64,000 nucleotides of DNA from Granulicella mallensis. GTDB taxonomy: Bacteria > Acidobacteriota > Terriglobia > Terriglobales > Acidobacteriaceae. This document shows, in pieces, positions 1 to 7,399 of the stretch. Every line of letters starts with the position of its first letter. Positions within the stretch are counted from its first letter, which is position 1. The stretch lies in assembly GCF_014203225.1 (NCBI RefSeq), contig NZ_JACHIO010000005.1, positions 1-64,000 of the forward strand. The letters run 5' to 3'. The position numbers and the translations under genes are program-made. The notes under the pieces are model-generated. The model worked only from the letters and a program-made list of their open reading frames with translations, had not been told where the DNA came from and did not search any database.

Positions 1-87
1 CTCCCTTGTGTGCCATGAGCACGAATAGAAGTCTGTACGCAATCTGTTCGCAAAATACCCCTGGACAACTACGCCTCTCTTCATAGA

Positions 88-110
88 AGGATGACGACGA
101 AAAACAAACA
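88..110. repeat. half-copy of GTCATCCTGAG-type intergenic repeat
   Basis: These 23 bases are identical to 24738-24760, the right arm of a longer inverted repeat upstream of glmS. Only one arm is inside the window here, so the other arm may lie just outside it. Related copies are at 3851-4016 and 23841-23887. Confidence 0.6.
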
Positions 111-173
111 ACGACGACATCTGTGCCGAAGCTTACAGCCCATTTCCTCTAGACTGGAAGCGGAGCCATTCAC

Positions 174-422
174 TTGGGACGCAACCTCTACATCCTCGCA
201 GCCACACTCGGCATTCTCGCGCTGGTCTGCGGCATTTTGTCGTTCACCAATATCGCGCAGCAGCCCGGTTCGCCCGGCGATATCCGGCTTTGGCGCACCA
301 TGGGGCTCGGATTGCTGGTCGTCGCGCTGGCCGTGGCACTGGGGGGTATCCTGTCGTCGCTCTTTGAGCAGGCCGAGCGCCGCGACGCGGAACAGCGCCA
401 GCAAAAGCGCCGCCACCGGTAG
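174..422 (+). CDS. small two-helix membrane protein, hypothetical
   Basis: An 82-residue protein starting at a TTG codon, with a purine-rich stretch (ctggaag, then cggag) about 8-20 bases upstream. It has two hydrophobic segments, roughly residues 5-27 and 42-64, joined by a short polar loop, and ends in a charged Arg/Gln/Glu-rich tail (about residues 66-82). This predicts an inner-membrane hairpin with a basic cytoplasmic tail. I recognise no family. It ends 47 bases before queD on the same strand and may be cotranscribed with it, but nothing links it to queuosine synthesis. The non-ATG start is chosen because it gives the full first helix. Confidence 0.55.
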   Translation: MGRNLYILAATLGILALVCGILSFTNIAQQPGSPGDIRLWRTMGLGLLVVALAVALGGILSSLFEQAERRDAEQRQQKRRHR

Positions 423-469
423 AATGGTTGATGGCGCTCAATCGCGCCTCGATTGGAGCTGCACCCATC

Positions 470-847
470 ATGTTTGAAGTCACGGTACAGGCCGGGTTTT
501 CTTCGGGCCACTACCTTCGCAACTATCACGGCAAATGCGAAAACCCGCACGGCCACAACTACCGCGTGTTCGTCACCCTCGTCGGCTCAGAGCTCGATGA
601 GGCCGGCATGCTGCTCGACTTCAAGCTGCTGAAGCAGGTCCTGCGCCCGACGGTCGAGTACCTGGACCATCAGATGATCAACGACCTCGAGCCCTTTACG
701 ACGCTCAACCCGTCGGCTGAAAATCTTGCGCGGTATTTCTTCGAGCAGACTGCCAGCCAGCTCCTCAACATGGCGCAGGGCCGAGTGCGGGTGAAGGATT
801 GCACCGTCTATGAGACGGACACCAGCTTCGCGCGTTACTACGAATAA
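470..847 (+). CDS. queD: 6-carboxy-5,6,7,8-tetrahydropterin synthase (QueD)
   Basis: QueD converts dihydroneopterin triphosphate into 6-carboxytetrahydropterin in the cytoplasm, the second step towards queuosine. The 125-residue protein has the family's zinc-ligand pattern: a His in FSSGHYL near residue 13, and the pair in NPHGHNY near 26-28. The catalytic Cys lies just before the second group (GKCENPHGH). The later DHQMIND segment and the C-terminal Glu of the VYETD motif are also typical. I chose the ATG at 470 because family members start just before the FEVTVQAGF-type strand and GGAG lies about 11 bases upstream; an in-frame TTG at 428 would add 14 unlikely residues. queE follows 97 bases downstream, so the two probably form an operon. 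Confidence 0.93.
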   Translation: MFEVTVQAGFSSGHYLRNYHGKCENPHGHNYRVFVTLVGSELDEAGMLLDFKLLKQVLRPTVEYLDHQMINDLEPFTTLNPSAENLARYFFEQTASQLLNMAQGRVRVKDCTVYETDTSFARYYE

Positions 848-944
848 CAATAGATTTTCGTTGTTGTCTTTAGCTTTTGCTTTTCTTGTTGTCATTCCCG
901 AAGGGAATCTGCTTCCCGCTGTAGTAAGTGATTCAAGGAACCCC

Positions 945-1628
945 ATGCATCTCATCGAGCTTTATAAATCGGTCCAGGGCGAGAGCTCTTTCGCAGGCGT
1001 TCCGTGCATCTTCGTGCGTCTGGCCGGCTGCAATCTACGCTGTGCGTGGTGCGACTCCGAGTACACCTTCACTGGTGGCAAGCCCTTTACGGCTGACGAG
1101 ATCGTCGCGCAGATCGAAGCGCTACAGCCCTGCCCGCTGATCGAGTTCACCGGCGGTGAGCCGATGCTGCAGCAAAAAGAGCTGTTGCCGTTGATGCAGC
1201 GGCTACTCGACGCCAATTACACCTTGATGATGGAGACCAGCGGCGAACGCCCCCTGGCCGATGTGCCGAAGGCGGTGCACAAGATCGTCGATGTAAAGTG
1301 CCCGGGCGCAGGTTCGGCGGCGAACTCGTTCCACATGGCGAATCTCGAGGCGCTCACACTGCACGACGAGGTGAAGTTTGTGCTGAGCGACCGCGCGGAC
1401 TACGAGTTTGCACGTGACTTTATCCGTACACACGCCTTAGAGACGAAGTGTGGCAGCATTCTGCTTTCGCCCGCTTTCAGCAAGGCTCCGAGTGAGCTGC
1501 GTACGACGGATAACGCGACGCTCGATCCGCGTTTTGTCGTGGAGTGGATGCTGGCCGATGGCCTGCCTGCCCGCTTGAGCCTGCAGATTCACAAGTACAT
1601 CTGGGAGCCTCGCAAGAAGGGCGTGTAG
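945..1628 (+). CDS. queE: 7-carboxy-7-deazaguanine synthase (QueE), radical SAM
   Basis: QueE is a radical SAM enzyme that contracts the ring of 6-carboxytetrahydropterin to give 7-carboxy-7-deazaguanine, the step after QueD. The 227-residue protein carries the iron-sulfur motif CNLRCAWC (C-x3-C-x2-C) near residues 29-36, preceded by the family signature YKSVQGES with FVRLAGCN, and a downstream glycine motif FTGGEP that contacts SAM. Length fits the family. The start at 945 is preferred because caagga lies at the right distance and MHLIELYKSVQGE is the usual N-terminus; the frame stays open upstream to 810 but that stretch contains a palindromic intergenic repeat (TTCCCGAAGGGAA around 895-907). 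It probably shares a transcript with queD. Confidence 0.93.
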   Translation: MHLIELYKSVQGESSFAGVPCIFVRLAGCNLRCAWCDSEYTFTGGKPFTADEIVAQIEALQPCPLIEFTGGEPMLQQKELLPLMQRLLDANYTLMMETSGERPLADVPKAVHKIVDVKCPGAGSAANSFHMANLEALTLHDEVKFVLSDRADYEFARDFIRTHALETKCGSILLSPAFSKAPSELRTTDNATLDPRFVVEWMLADGLPARLSLQIHKYIWEPRKKGV

Positions 1629-1668
1629 CTGCTTTGTATGTTTTATCGTTTTTGACCCACCCAAAACT

Positions 1669-1874
1669 TGTCATCTCGACCGAAGGCGCGCTTTTGCGCC
1701 GTCCATTCGACTTCGCTCAGGACGGAGAGACCCGCAGTTTGTTTGCCCAAACGATATTGGCTGGGCAAGCAAACTGCGGGTCTCTCCACTACGCATGACA
1801 TAAAGCCGTCATGCTTGCACCCCAGCGAACAAAAGACGTTCGCCTGGGGGGCCCGCGCTCCGGTCGAGATGACA
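1669..1874. repeat. nested inverted repeats in intergenic region
   Basis: An outer pair of arms, TGTCATCTCGACCG (about 1669-1683) and its complement CGGTCGAGATGACA (1861-1874), encloses an inner pair of 26 bases each at 1724-1749 and 1762-1787 that match at 25 of 26 positions with a 12-base loop. The region separates queE (plus strand) from a convergent gene, so it can form large hairpins at the 3' ends of both. It is probably one of the organism's dispersed intergenic repeats. Confidence 0.7.
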
Positions 1875-1913
1875 AAAATTGGGGGTGGAGCGAGCTAAAC
1901 CCCAGGTGAGAAA

Positions 1914-2243
1914 CTACGCAGCCTGCTTCTCTGCGACGGCGTCGTCTTCATCCTCATCTTCGTCGTCAGAGTCCTCGTCTTCGTCCTCATCTTCATCGTC
2001 TTCATCTTCGTCTTCATCGTCCTCTTCGTCATCCTCATCCTCGGCGACTTCGGTCTCGTCTTCGTCTTCGAAGTCGTCCTCATCTTCCTCGGCGCTTGCG
2101 ACGTTGAGGTTTTCGCTGGAGGCGAAGGCTGCGGCGTCCGATCCCGCAAAGCGTGGATCGTTTTCGAAGGTTGCGGTTGCATCATCGCCGGTCAGGGGGC
2201 GAAGGGTGGTAGTGCTATCTGTAGCAAGGTTGATGTATGCCAT
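1914..2243 (-). CDS. acidic-tail protein, hypothetical
   Basis: A 109-residue protein. The first 55 or so residues are ordinary (MAYINLATDSTTT, with a TFENDPRFAG stretch), and the rest is almost entirely Asp and Glu, roughly residues 53-102, with a short AVAEKQAA end. The start at 2243 has an excellent AAGGAG Shine-Dalgarno site 9 bases upstream, which strongly supports translation in this direction. The opposite strand reads as a long Ser run and is a shadow. I do not recognise the family. Polyanionic tails of this kind occur in nucleic-acid mimics, chaperones and metal-binding proteins, but nothing here decides between these. The codons are GAC/GAG/GAT/GAA mixtures, so the tail is not a pure codon repeat. 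Confidence 0.7.
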   Translation of the reverse strand: MAYINLATDSTTTLRPLTGDDATATFENDPRFAGSDAAAFASSENLNVASAEEDEDDFEDEDETEVAEDEDDEEDDEDEDEDDEDEDEDEDSDDEDEDEDDAVAEKQAA

Positions 2244-2361
2244 GCGTTTCTCTCCTTGGCGGCAGGAGTCTTTCCCACCTGCCGCCATTAGATACCGAGA
2301 GCCTCGTTTCGGTGGCTTCCGCAAGGCACATTTGATGAGCTATTAACGCAGGTCTTCGGGA

Positions 2362-3798
2362 TCAACTGGCGAAGGGCGCCAGTTGCTGTTCGCTGGGCCG
2401 TTTTGTCGCCAGGCTTACGGCAAACAGGCAGATTAAAGAGGCCACCAGGGCAGGCAGAATGGCATCGCGCGCGGCGATTACCGGCGGCAGATGCGGCGTC
2501 AGCGAGTCCCACGCGACAGTGACCACGGTTCCGGCTGCGATGCTGGCCACCGCACCTGCCGCCGTCGCCCGTTTCCAGAAGAAGGCCGCCAGGATCACCG
2601 GCGTTAGCGCTGCTGAATAGATGGTGTAGGCGTAGAGCGACTTCTTCAGCACCGAGGTCGTGCCCAGCGATTGATACAGCGCCCAGAGGCCCAGCGCTAC
2701 GACCATCAAACGGGACACCAGCAGAATCTGTTTGTTCGAGGCATCGCGCTTGATGTAACGCGCGAACACGTCGTTCACGAGATTGGTCGCAGGCGAAAAC
2801 AGATAGTTGTTCGCCGTCGAAACCACCTTCGCAAAGATCGCTCCGACCAGCAGGGCTCCGAGTACTGCGAGCGCTTTAGAGCCACCGAAGCCATGAATAG
2901 CCGTGTAGGCAAGAATCTCGCGCGGACGGTCATGCACCTCGCCTGTGCGATACAGCGCCGAACCCACGATCGCAATTGCTACGATGATCGTCTCCAGAAT
3001 GACCGTGCCGACGATCCATCCGCTCACTGCGCGGGTCGCGTCCTTCTCGCTCCTGGCGGAGAAGAACTTCTGGTACATCGACTGGTTGCCAAGCATCAGC
3101 AGGCAGGTCGGCAAAAACAACTCCAGCGCATTGATCGGGGTGAGATCGCCGAATACCTGGAAGTGCGTCGCAGGCAGCGTTGCGCGAACTCCCTTCCATC
3201 CGCCTGCAAGATGTACCAGCACCGGCAGCGCGGCAAGCATCGTGAACGTCGCCAGCAGTCCGATTACCACGTCCATGTAGGCGACGGAGCCCATGCCCGC
3301 AATCGCTGTGAACACGATCACGAAGCCCGCCAGGATATATTGCCCCTGAACGGCTGTGATGGAGGGAAAGATGAGATGCACGATATCGCCGCCGCCGATG
3401 AACTGATAGCTGGTGATGGCCGTGTAGGTGAACAGCACGGCGATGACGCCGAGCACGCGTGCCGTCTGGTTGTAGCGCGATTCCAGCAGGTCGGGAATGG
3501 TGAACTGCGCGAACTTTCTGGCGCGCGGCGCGATGAAGTAGATCAGCAGCAGACCGGCCCATCCGCCGCCGCCCTGCCAAAGCGCGGCGAAGCCATGCCT
3601 GTAGGCGTTCTCCGCGCCGCCGAGCAGAGAGCCTGAGCCGATCCAGCTGGAGAGCAGCGTAAATACCAGCACGAACGCGGGCAGGGAGCGTCCCGCGACG
3701 AGATAGTCGGCTTTGGTTTTTACTTTACCCAGACGTGCCAGCGAGACGCTGAGCAGTGTGATGACAATGATGCCGAGAACGATCGCGTAAAGATTCAT
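2362..3798 (-). CDS. sodium:solute symporter (SSS family)
   Basis: A 478-residue integral membrane transporter of the SSS (SLC5-like) family, which couples solute uptake to the sodium gradient. Family hallmarks are the early KTKADYLVAGRSLP segment after helix 1, the WIGSGSLLGGAENAYRHG region of helix 2, and the repeated pattern of about 13 hydrophobic segments through to the C-terminus. The substrate cannot be told from sequence; family members take up sugars, proline, pantothenate, solutes of nucleotide catabolism and others. It ends close to the acidic-tail gene but on the same strand 118 bases upstream, so the two could share a transcript. Upstream lies an inverted repeat (3851-4016) that separates it from the divergent M61 peptidase gene. 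Confidence 0.88.
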   Translation of the reverse strand: MNLYAIVLGIIVITLLSVSLARLGKVKTKADYLVAGRSLPAFVLVFTLLSSWIGSGSLLGGAENAYRHGFAALWQGGGGWAGLLLIYFIAPRARKFAQFTIPDLLESRYNQTARVLGVIAVLFTYTAITSYQFIGGGDIVHLIFPSITAVQGQYILAGFVIVFTAIAGMGSVAYMDVVIGLLATFTMLAALPVLVHLAGGWKGVRATLPATHFQVFGDLTPINALELFLPTCLLMLGNQSMYQKFFSARSEKDATRAVSGWIVGTVILETIIVAIAIVGSALYRTGEVHDRPREILAYTAIHGFGGSKALAVLGALLVGAIFAKVVSTANNYLFSPATNLVNDVFARYIKRDASNKQILLVSRLMVVALGLWALYQSLGTTSVLKKSLYAYTIYSAALTPVILAAFFWKRATAAGAVASIAAGTVVTVAWDSLTPHLPPVIAARDAILPALVASLICLFAVSLATKRPSEQQLAPFAS

Positions 3799-3850
3799 GT
3801 ACGTGCGCCAATTCTAGCGGAGACGCAGTCGTTTTCGCTTTTTGTTTTTT

Positions 3851-4016
3851 GCCGTCATCCTGAGCCGTAGGCGAAGGACCCCCGCATCTAGGGCTGCCAC
3901 TCGTGTCTCCGGAGAGTAGGCTGAACTCAGCCAGCGGTGCATGCATAGACAGTGTTAGCTCCATCTGGCATCGTGCAGAATGCGGGGGTCCTTCGCGTAC
4001 CGCTCAGGATGACGGC
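3851..4016. repeat. inverted GTCATCCTGAG-type repeat
   Basis: Left arm 3851-3889 (starts GCCGTCATCCTGAGCC, includes GAAGGACCCCCGCAT) and right arm 3981-4016 (TGCGGGGGTCCTTCG to CAGGATGACGGC) are near-perfect inverted copies separated by about 90 bases. The same module recurs at 24623-24760 and in shorter form at 23841-23887 and 88-110. Confidence 0.8.
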
Positions 4017-4101
4017 GAAAAGCTCCACCACAAACTATTTCCCCTCTCCGCGCGTATCTTTAATCATCTGCTTGCGCAGCACCTCTTCAGGAGTTCCACG
4101 A

Positions 4102-5988
4102 ATGTCCCTGTTCCGCCTTGTTCCCCTAGCCGCTCTCTGCGGCTGTGCTGTCGTTGCTTCGGCCCAGACAGCGCCCATCGCACTCGCTGTCGATCTCACC
4201 GACGCCCCCCGCAAGATCCTTCACGCCACCGAGACCATCCCCGTACAGCCGGGCCCGATGACGCTGGTCTACCCGAAGTGGATTCCCGGTGAGCACGGCC
4301 CCACAGGCCCCATCGACAACCAGGCAGGCTTCGTCATCACGGCTAATGGACAGCCCGTGAAGTGGGAGCGCGACAAGGTTGATATGTACGCGTACCACAT
4401 CACCGTTCCTGCGGGAGCTTCCAACCTCGACGTCAAGATGGACTTCCTCGCCACCGCCGCCGCGCAGGGCTTCTCTGCCGGGGCAAGCACCAGCGCCAAC
4501 CTCGCGCTGCTGAGCTGGAACGAGCTGCTGGTATATCCGGACGGAGCCAAGGCCTCTGACGTGATGATTACGCCGTCCCTCAAGGTTCCCAGCGGCTGGA
4601 ACTTCGGCACCGCACTGGAAGCGACCTCGAAGCCGCAAGGCAATAACATCGGCTTTAAGACCGTGTCTCTCGAGCAGCTCATCGACTCGCCCGTCCTTGC
4701 AGGCCGCTGGTTCCGCGAGATTCCGCTGGCTCCTGAGGTCAGCCCCAAGCACTTCCTCGATCTCGCCGGAGACGGCCCGGAGGACATCGACCTCTCGCAG
4801 GAGCACATCGACCAGTTCTCCAAGCTCGTTCGCGAGACCGGCGCACTCTACAAGTCGCGCCACTATGCCAGCTATCACTTCCTCGTCACGCTCAGCGATC
4901 AGGTCTCGCACTTCGGCCTGGAGCATCACCAGTCGTCCGACGACCGCGTCGGAGAGAAGACCTTTGTCGACGACAACCAGTTCATCGCCAACGGACTGCT
5001 GCTGCCGCATGAGTTCACGCACTCGTGGAACGGCAAGTACCGCCGCCCTGCGGGTCTGGCCACGGACAACTACCAGAAGCCGATGGAGGGCGATCTGCTC
5101 TGGGTCTATGAAGGTCTCACTGAGTATCTCGGCGACATCCTCGCCGCACGCTGCGGCATCTGGGCGCCGTCGGTCTATCGTGACCGCCTGGCCACCGTCG
5201 CCGGTTATCTCAACGATGCTCGTCCCGGCCGCACGTGGCGCGATCTGCAGGACACCGCGACCATGGCGCAGGTGCTCTACAGCACGGGCGGTTCCTACGA
5301 TAACTTCCGCCGCGATACGGACTACTACGACGAGGGAGAGCTGCTCTGGCTCGAGATCGACCTCACCATTCGCGAGAAGACCAACGGCAAGAAAAACATC
5401 GACGACTTCACGGCGGCTTTTCACGGCTTTGGCGGGAACACCGGCCCGAAGGTCGTTCCCTACACCTTTGAGGATGTGGTGGCAGGCCTGAACGCTGTCG
5501 TGCCGAACGACTGGGCGGGCTTTCTGCATCAGCGTCTGGACTCGAATGAGTTCCATGCGCCGGAGGTTGCGGGCATCGCTGCGCTGAGCGGCTACAAGCT
5601 CACCTACACGGACAAGCAGAACTACTGGGAGCAGTTGACGGAGTCGCAGACCGGCACGGTGTACGCTCAGTTCTCGCTGGGCCTGCTGGTGGGCGGAGAT
5701 GGCCGCGTGGGGGATGTGATCGTCGGCAGCCTTGCGGACAAGGCCGGTTTCGGCCCCGGCATGCATATCCTTGCGGTCAACGGACGTGCCTTTACGGGCG
5801 GCCTGCTGCATGCTGCGATCAAGGAAGCCACGGGCAAGGGTCCTGCGATCGAGTTCATCGTCGAAAATACGGGGTACTACAAGGTGATTCGTCTCGACTA
5901 TCACGATGGCGAGAAGTATCCGCAGATGGAGCGTGTCAGCGGCACACCGGCACGGATGGATGACATTCTGCAACCGATGACGAAGTAA
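4102..5988 (+). CDS. secreted M61-family aminopeptidase with PDZ domain
   Basis: A 628-residue exported metallopeptidase of family M61 (glycyl aminopeptidase type). It begins with a signal peptide (LVPLAALCGCAVVASAQ, cleavage expected after ASA), so it acts in the periplasm or outside. The N-terminal beta domain is followed by a catalytic domain with HEFTH at about residues 303-307 and the third zinc ligand in WVYEGLTEYLG (Glu near 337). A PDZ-like domain near the C-terminus (about 535-600, with DVIVGSLADKAGFGPG and ILAVNGR) is the usual M61 companion. The start at 4102 is supported by CAGGAG ten bases upstream and by the signal peptide; an in-frame start at 3952 would lie within the intergenic repeat. 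It stands alone in its orientation. Confidence 0.92.
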   Translation: MSLFRLVPLAALCGCAVVASAQTAPIALAVDLTDAPRKILHATETIPVQPGPMTLVYPKWIPGEHGPTGPIDNQAGFVITANGQPVKWERDKVDMYAYHITVPAGASNLDVKMDFLATAAAQGFSAGASTSANLALLSWNELLVYPDGAKASDVMITPSLKVPSGWNFGTALEATSKPQGNNIGFKTVSLEQLIDSPVLAGRWFREIPLAPEVSPKHFLDLAGDGPEDIDLSQEHIDQFSKLVRETGALYKSRHYASYHFLVTLSDQVSHFGLEHHQSSDDRVGEKTFVDDNQFIANGLLLPHEFTHSWNGKYRRPAGLATDNYQKPMEGDLLWVYEGLTEYLGDILAARCGIWAPSVYRDRLATVAGYLNDARPGRTWRDLQDTATMAQVLYSTGGSYDNFRRDTDYYDEGELLWLEIDLTIREKTNGKKNIDDFTAAFHGFGGNTGPKVVPYTFEDVVAGLNAVVPNDWAGFLHQRLDSNEFHAPEVAGIAALSGYKLTYTDKQNYWEQLTESQTGTVYAQFSLGLLVGGDGRVGDVIVGSLADKAGFGPGMHILAVNGRAFTGGLLHAAIKEATGKGPAIEFIVENTGYYKVIRLDYHDGEKYPQMERVSGTPARMDDILQPMTK

Positions 5989-5994
5989 TGCGAA

Positions 5995-6231
5995 CCTGGG
6001 TGCCCCATCCTCGACGCGCGGCTTTATGCGCGGCAGGGTGGGGTATGGACGCTAAGCGAATCTCACAGATCTTCGAAGCGCGCTCTGCGTCGGGGGTATC
6101 GTTTGCGGTAGCAAACGACCGCTCTCCTCTATTCGGGCACGGTTGCCGCTACAAGCCAAAGGCGGTCGTGCTTCGTGCGATACCCCACCCTGCCGCGCAA
6201 AAAAACGCGCGTCGAGGATGGGGCACCCAGG
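5995..6231. repeat. 52-bp inverted repeat pair
   Basis: Left arm 5995-6046 (CCTGGGTGCCCCATCCTCGA to GGGTGGGGTAT) and right arm 6180-6231 (ATACCCCACCCTGCCGCGC to GGGGCACCCAGG) are near-complete inverted copies of equal length, separated by 133 bases. The module lies exactly between the convergent M61 and aldose epimerase genes. It differs in sequence from the GTCATCCTGAG repeats and so represents a second dispersed palindrome type. Confidence 0.8.
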
Positions 6232-6247
6232 CTATGGCCTTACAGCC

Positions 6248-7288
6248 TTATGCTGCCGAGAAACGATGAACTGTCGTGCTTCGCAATGGCGCATTCGGCT
6301 CAATACGCACCGAGGGGAACTCAGGCTGATTGGGCGAGTCCGGAAAGTGCTGGGTCTCGAGGCAGAAGCCTGAGCGCCTCTTGCCGCCTCGGCCCTGGAA
6401 CGATCCATCGAGGAAGTTGCCGGAGTAGAACTGCACGCCGGGCTCGGTTGTGAACACCTGCATCGTCCTGCCTGAGACTGGCTCGGTGACCTCTGCCGCG
6501 AGCCTCAGAGGCTCTTCAGCACTTGCCAGCACGTGGTTATGGTCGTATCCACCCGCGAGCTGCACCTGTTCGTCGTCGCTGTCCCACCGCAGGCCGATCT
6601 CTTTCGGGGTGCGGAAGTCGAGCGGCGTGTTTTCAACCGGGCGAAGCTCACCGGTGGGAATCAGCGTGCTGTTGATCGGGGTGAAGCTCTCGGAGTTTAG
6701 CCTCAACACGTGGTGCGACAGGTCGCCCATGTCTCCAGTCAGGTTCCAGTAGGCATGGTTCGTCAGGTTCACAATGGTCGACTTATCGCAGGAAGCCTCG
6801 TAGTCCAGGCGCAGGCTGTTGTCTGTCAGCGTATAGCGCACCGTCACACGCAGCGTCCCCGGAAAGCCCATCTCGCCATCGGGGGAGACATAAGACATCT
6901 CCACGCCGTCAGGGACTTCCTTCGCCGCCCACACCTTGCGGTCGAAGCCGATAGGGCCGCCGTGCAGCGCGTTGGGGCCGTTGTTGAGCGGGATCTGATA
7001 TTCCGTTCCATCGAGTGTGAACCGGCCGTTCGCAAGGCGGTTGCCGAGCCGGCCAATCGTTGCGCCGATGTAGGACGTATTGGTCAGATACGGCGCCAGT
7101 TCATCCGCGCCGAGCGAGATTTCCCCCATCCTGCCCTTGCGGTCGTGCGTGCGCACCGAGGTGAGCCGTGCGCCGTAGGTGGCGATGCTGGCCTCCACCT
7201 GCGCGTTGCGAAGGGTGAAGAGATGGACGGACTCTCCCTGGGGCGTCGTGCCCCAGGCGATGGATTGGACCTGTGTGATGGAAGACAT
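6248..7288 (-). CDS. galM: aldose 1-epimerase (mutarotase)
   Basis: Interconverts the alpha and beta anomers of free aldoses in the cytoplasm so that the downstream isomerase or kinase gets the right form. The 346-residue protein shows the galactose mutarotase fold: YGARLTSV early, then GATIGRLGNRLANGRF with the substrate-binding Arg and Asn, NGPNALHGGP with a conserved His, NLTNHAYWNL with the catalytic His, and the C-terminal Glu in LETQHFPDSPNQP that serves as catalytic base. Length is normal. It is the last gene of the minus-strand sugar operon (repressor, xylulokinase, isomerase, epimerase), 111 bases after the isomerase, which suggests the sugar arrives as a cyclic pentose or hexose. 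Confidence 0.93.
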   Translation of the reverse strand: MSSITQVQSIAWGTTPQGESVHLFTLRNAQVEASIATYGARLTSVRTHDRKGRMGEISLGADELAPYLTNTSYIGATIGRLGNRLANGRFTLDGTEYQIPLNNGPNALHGGPIGFDRKVWAAKEVPDGVEMSYVSPDGEMGFPGTLRVTVRYTLTDNSLRLDYEASCDKSTIVNLTNHAYWNLTGDMGDLSHHVLRLNSESFTPINSTLIPTGELRPVENTPLDFRTPKEIGLRWDSDDEQVQLAGGYDHNHVLASAEEPLRLAAEVTEPVSGRTMQVFTTEPGVQFYSGNFLDGSFQGRGGKRRSGFCLETQHFPDSPNQPEFPSVRIEPNAPLRSTTVHRFSAA

Positions 7289-7399
7289 ATGTAAGCGACC
7301 TAAGCAGGGTACAGGTTTTCGTGATGAGTATCGAGAGATGAGTTTTGAGTTGCGAGAAAAAGCAGCCTCACTGTCAGTGTGAGGCTGCTTTGAAAACCC

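Noticed and set aside
1879-2346. Plus-strand frame with a long Ser run
   Set aside because: It is the complement of the Asp/Glu codons of the minus-strand acidic-tail gene, which has a proper ribosome site; the plus frame has none.
4126-5973. Minus-strand frame of 615 codons
   Set aside because: Antisense shadow of the M61 peptidase gene, which has a signal peptide and active-site motifs.
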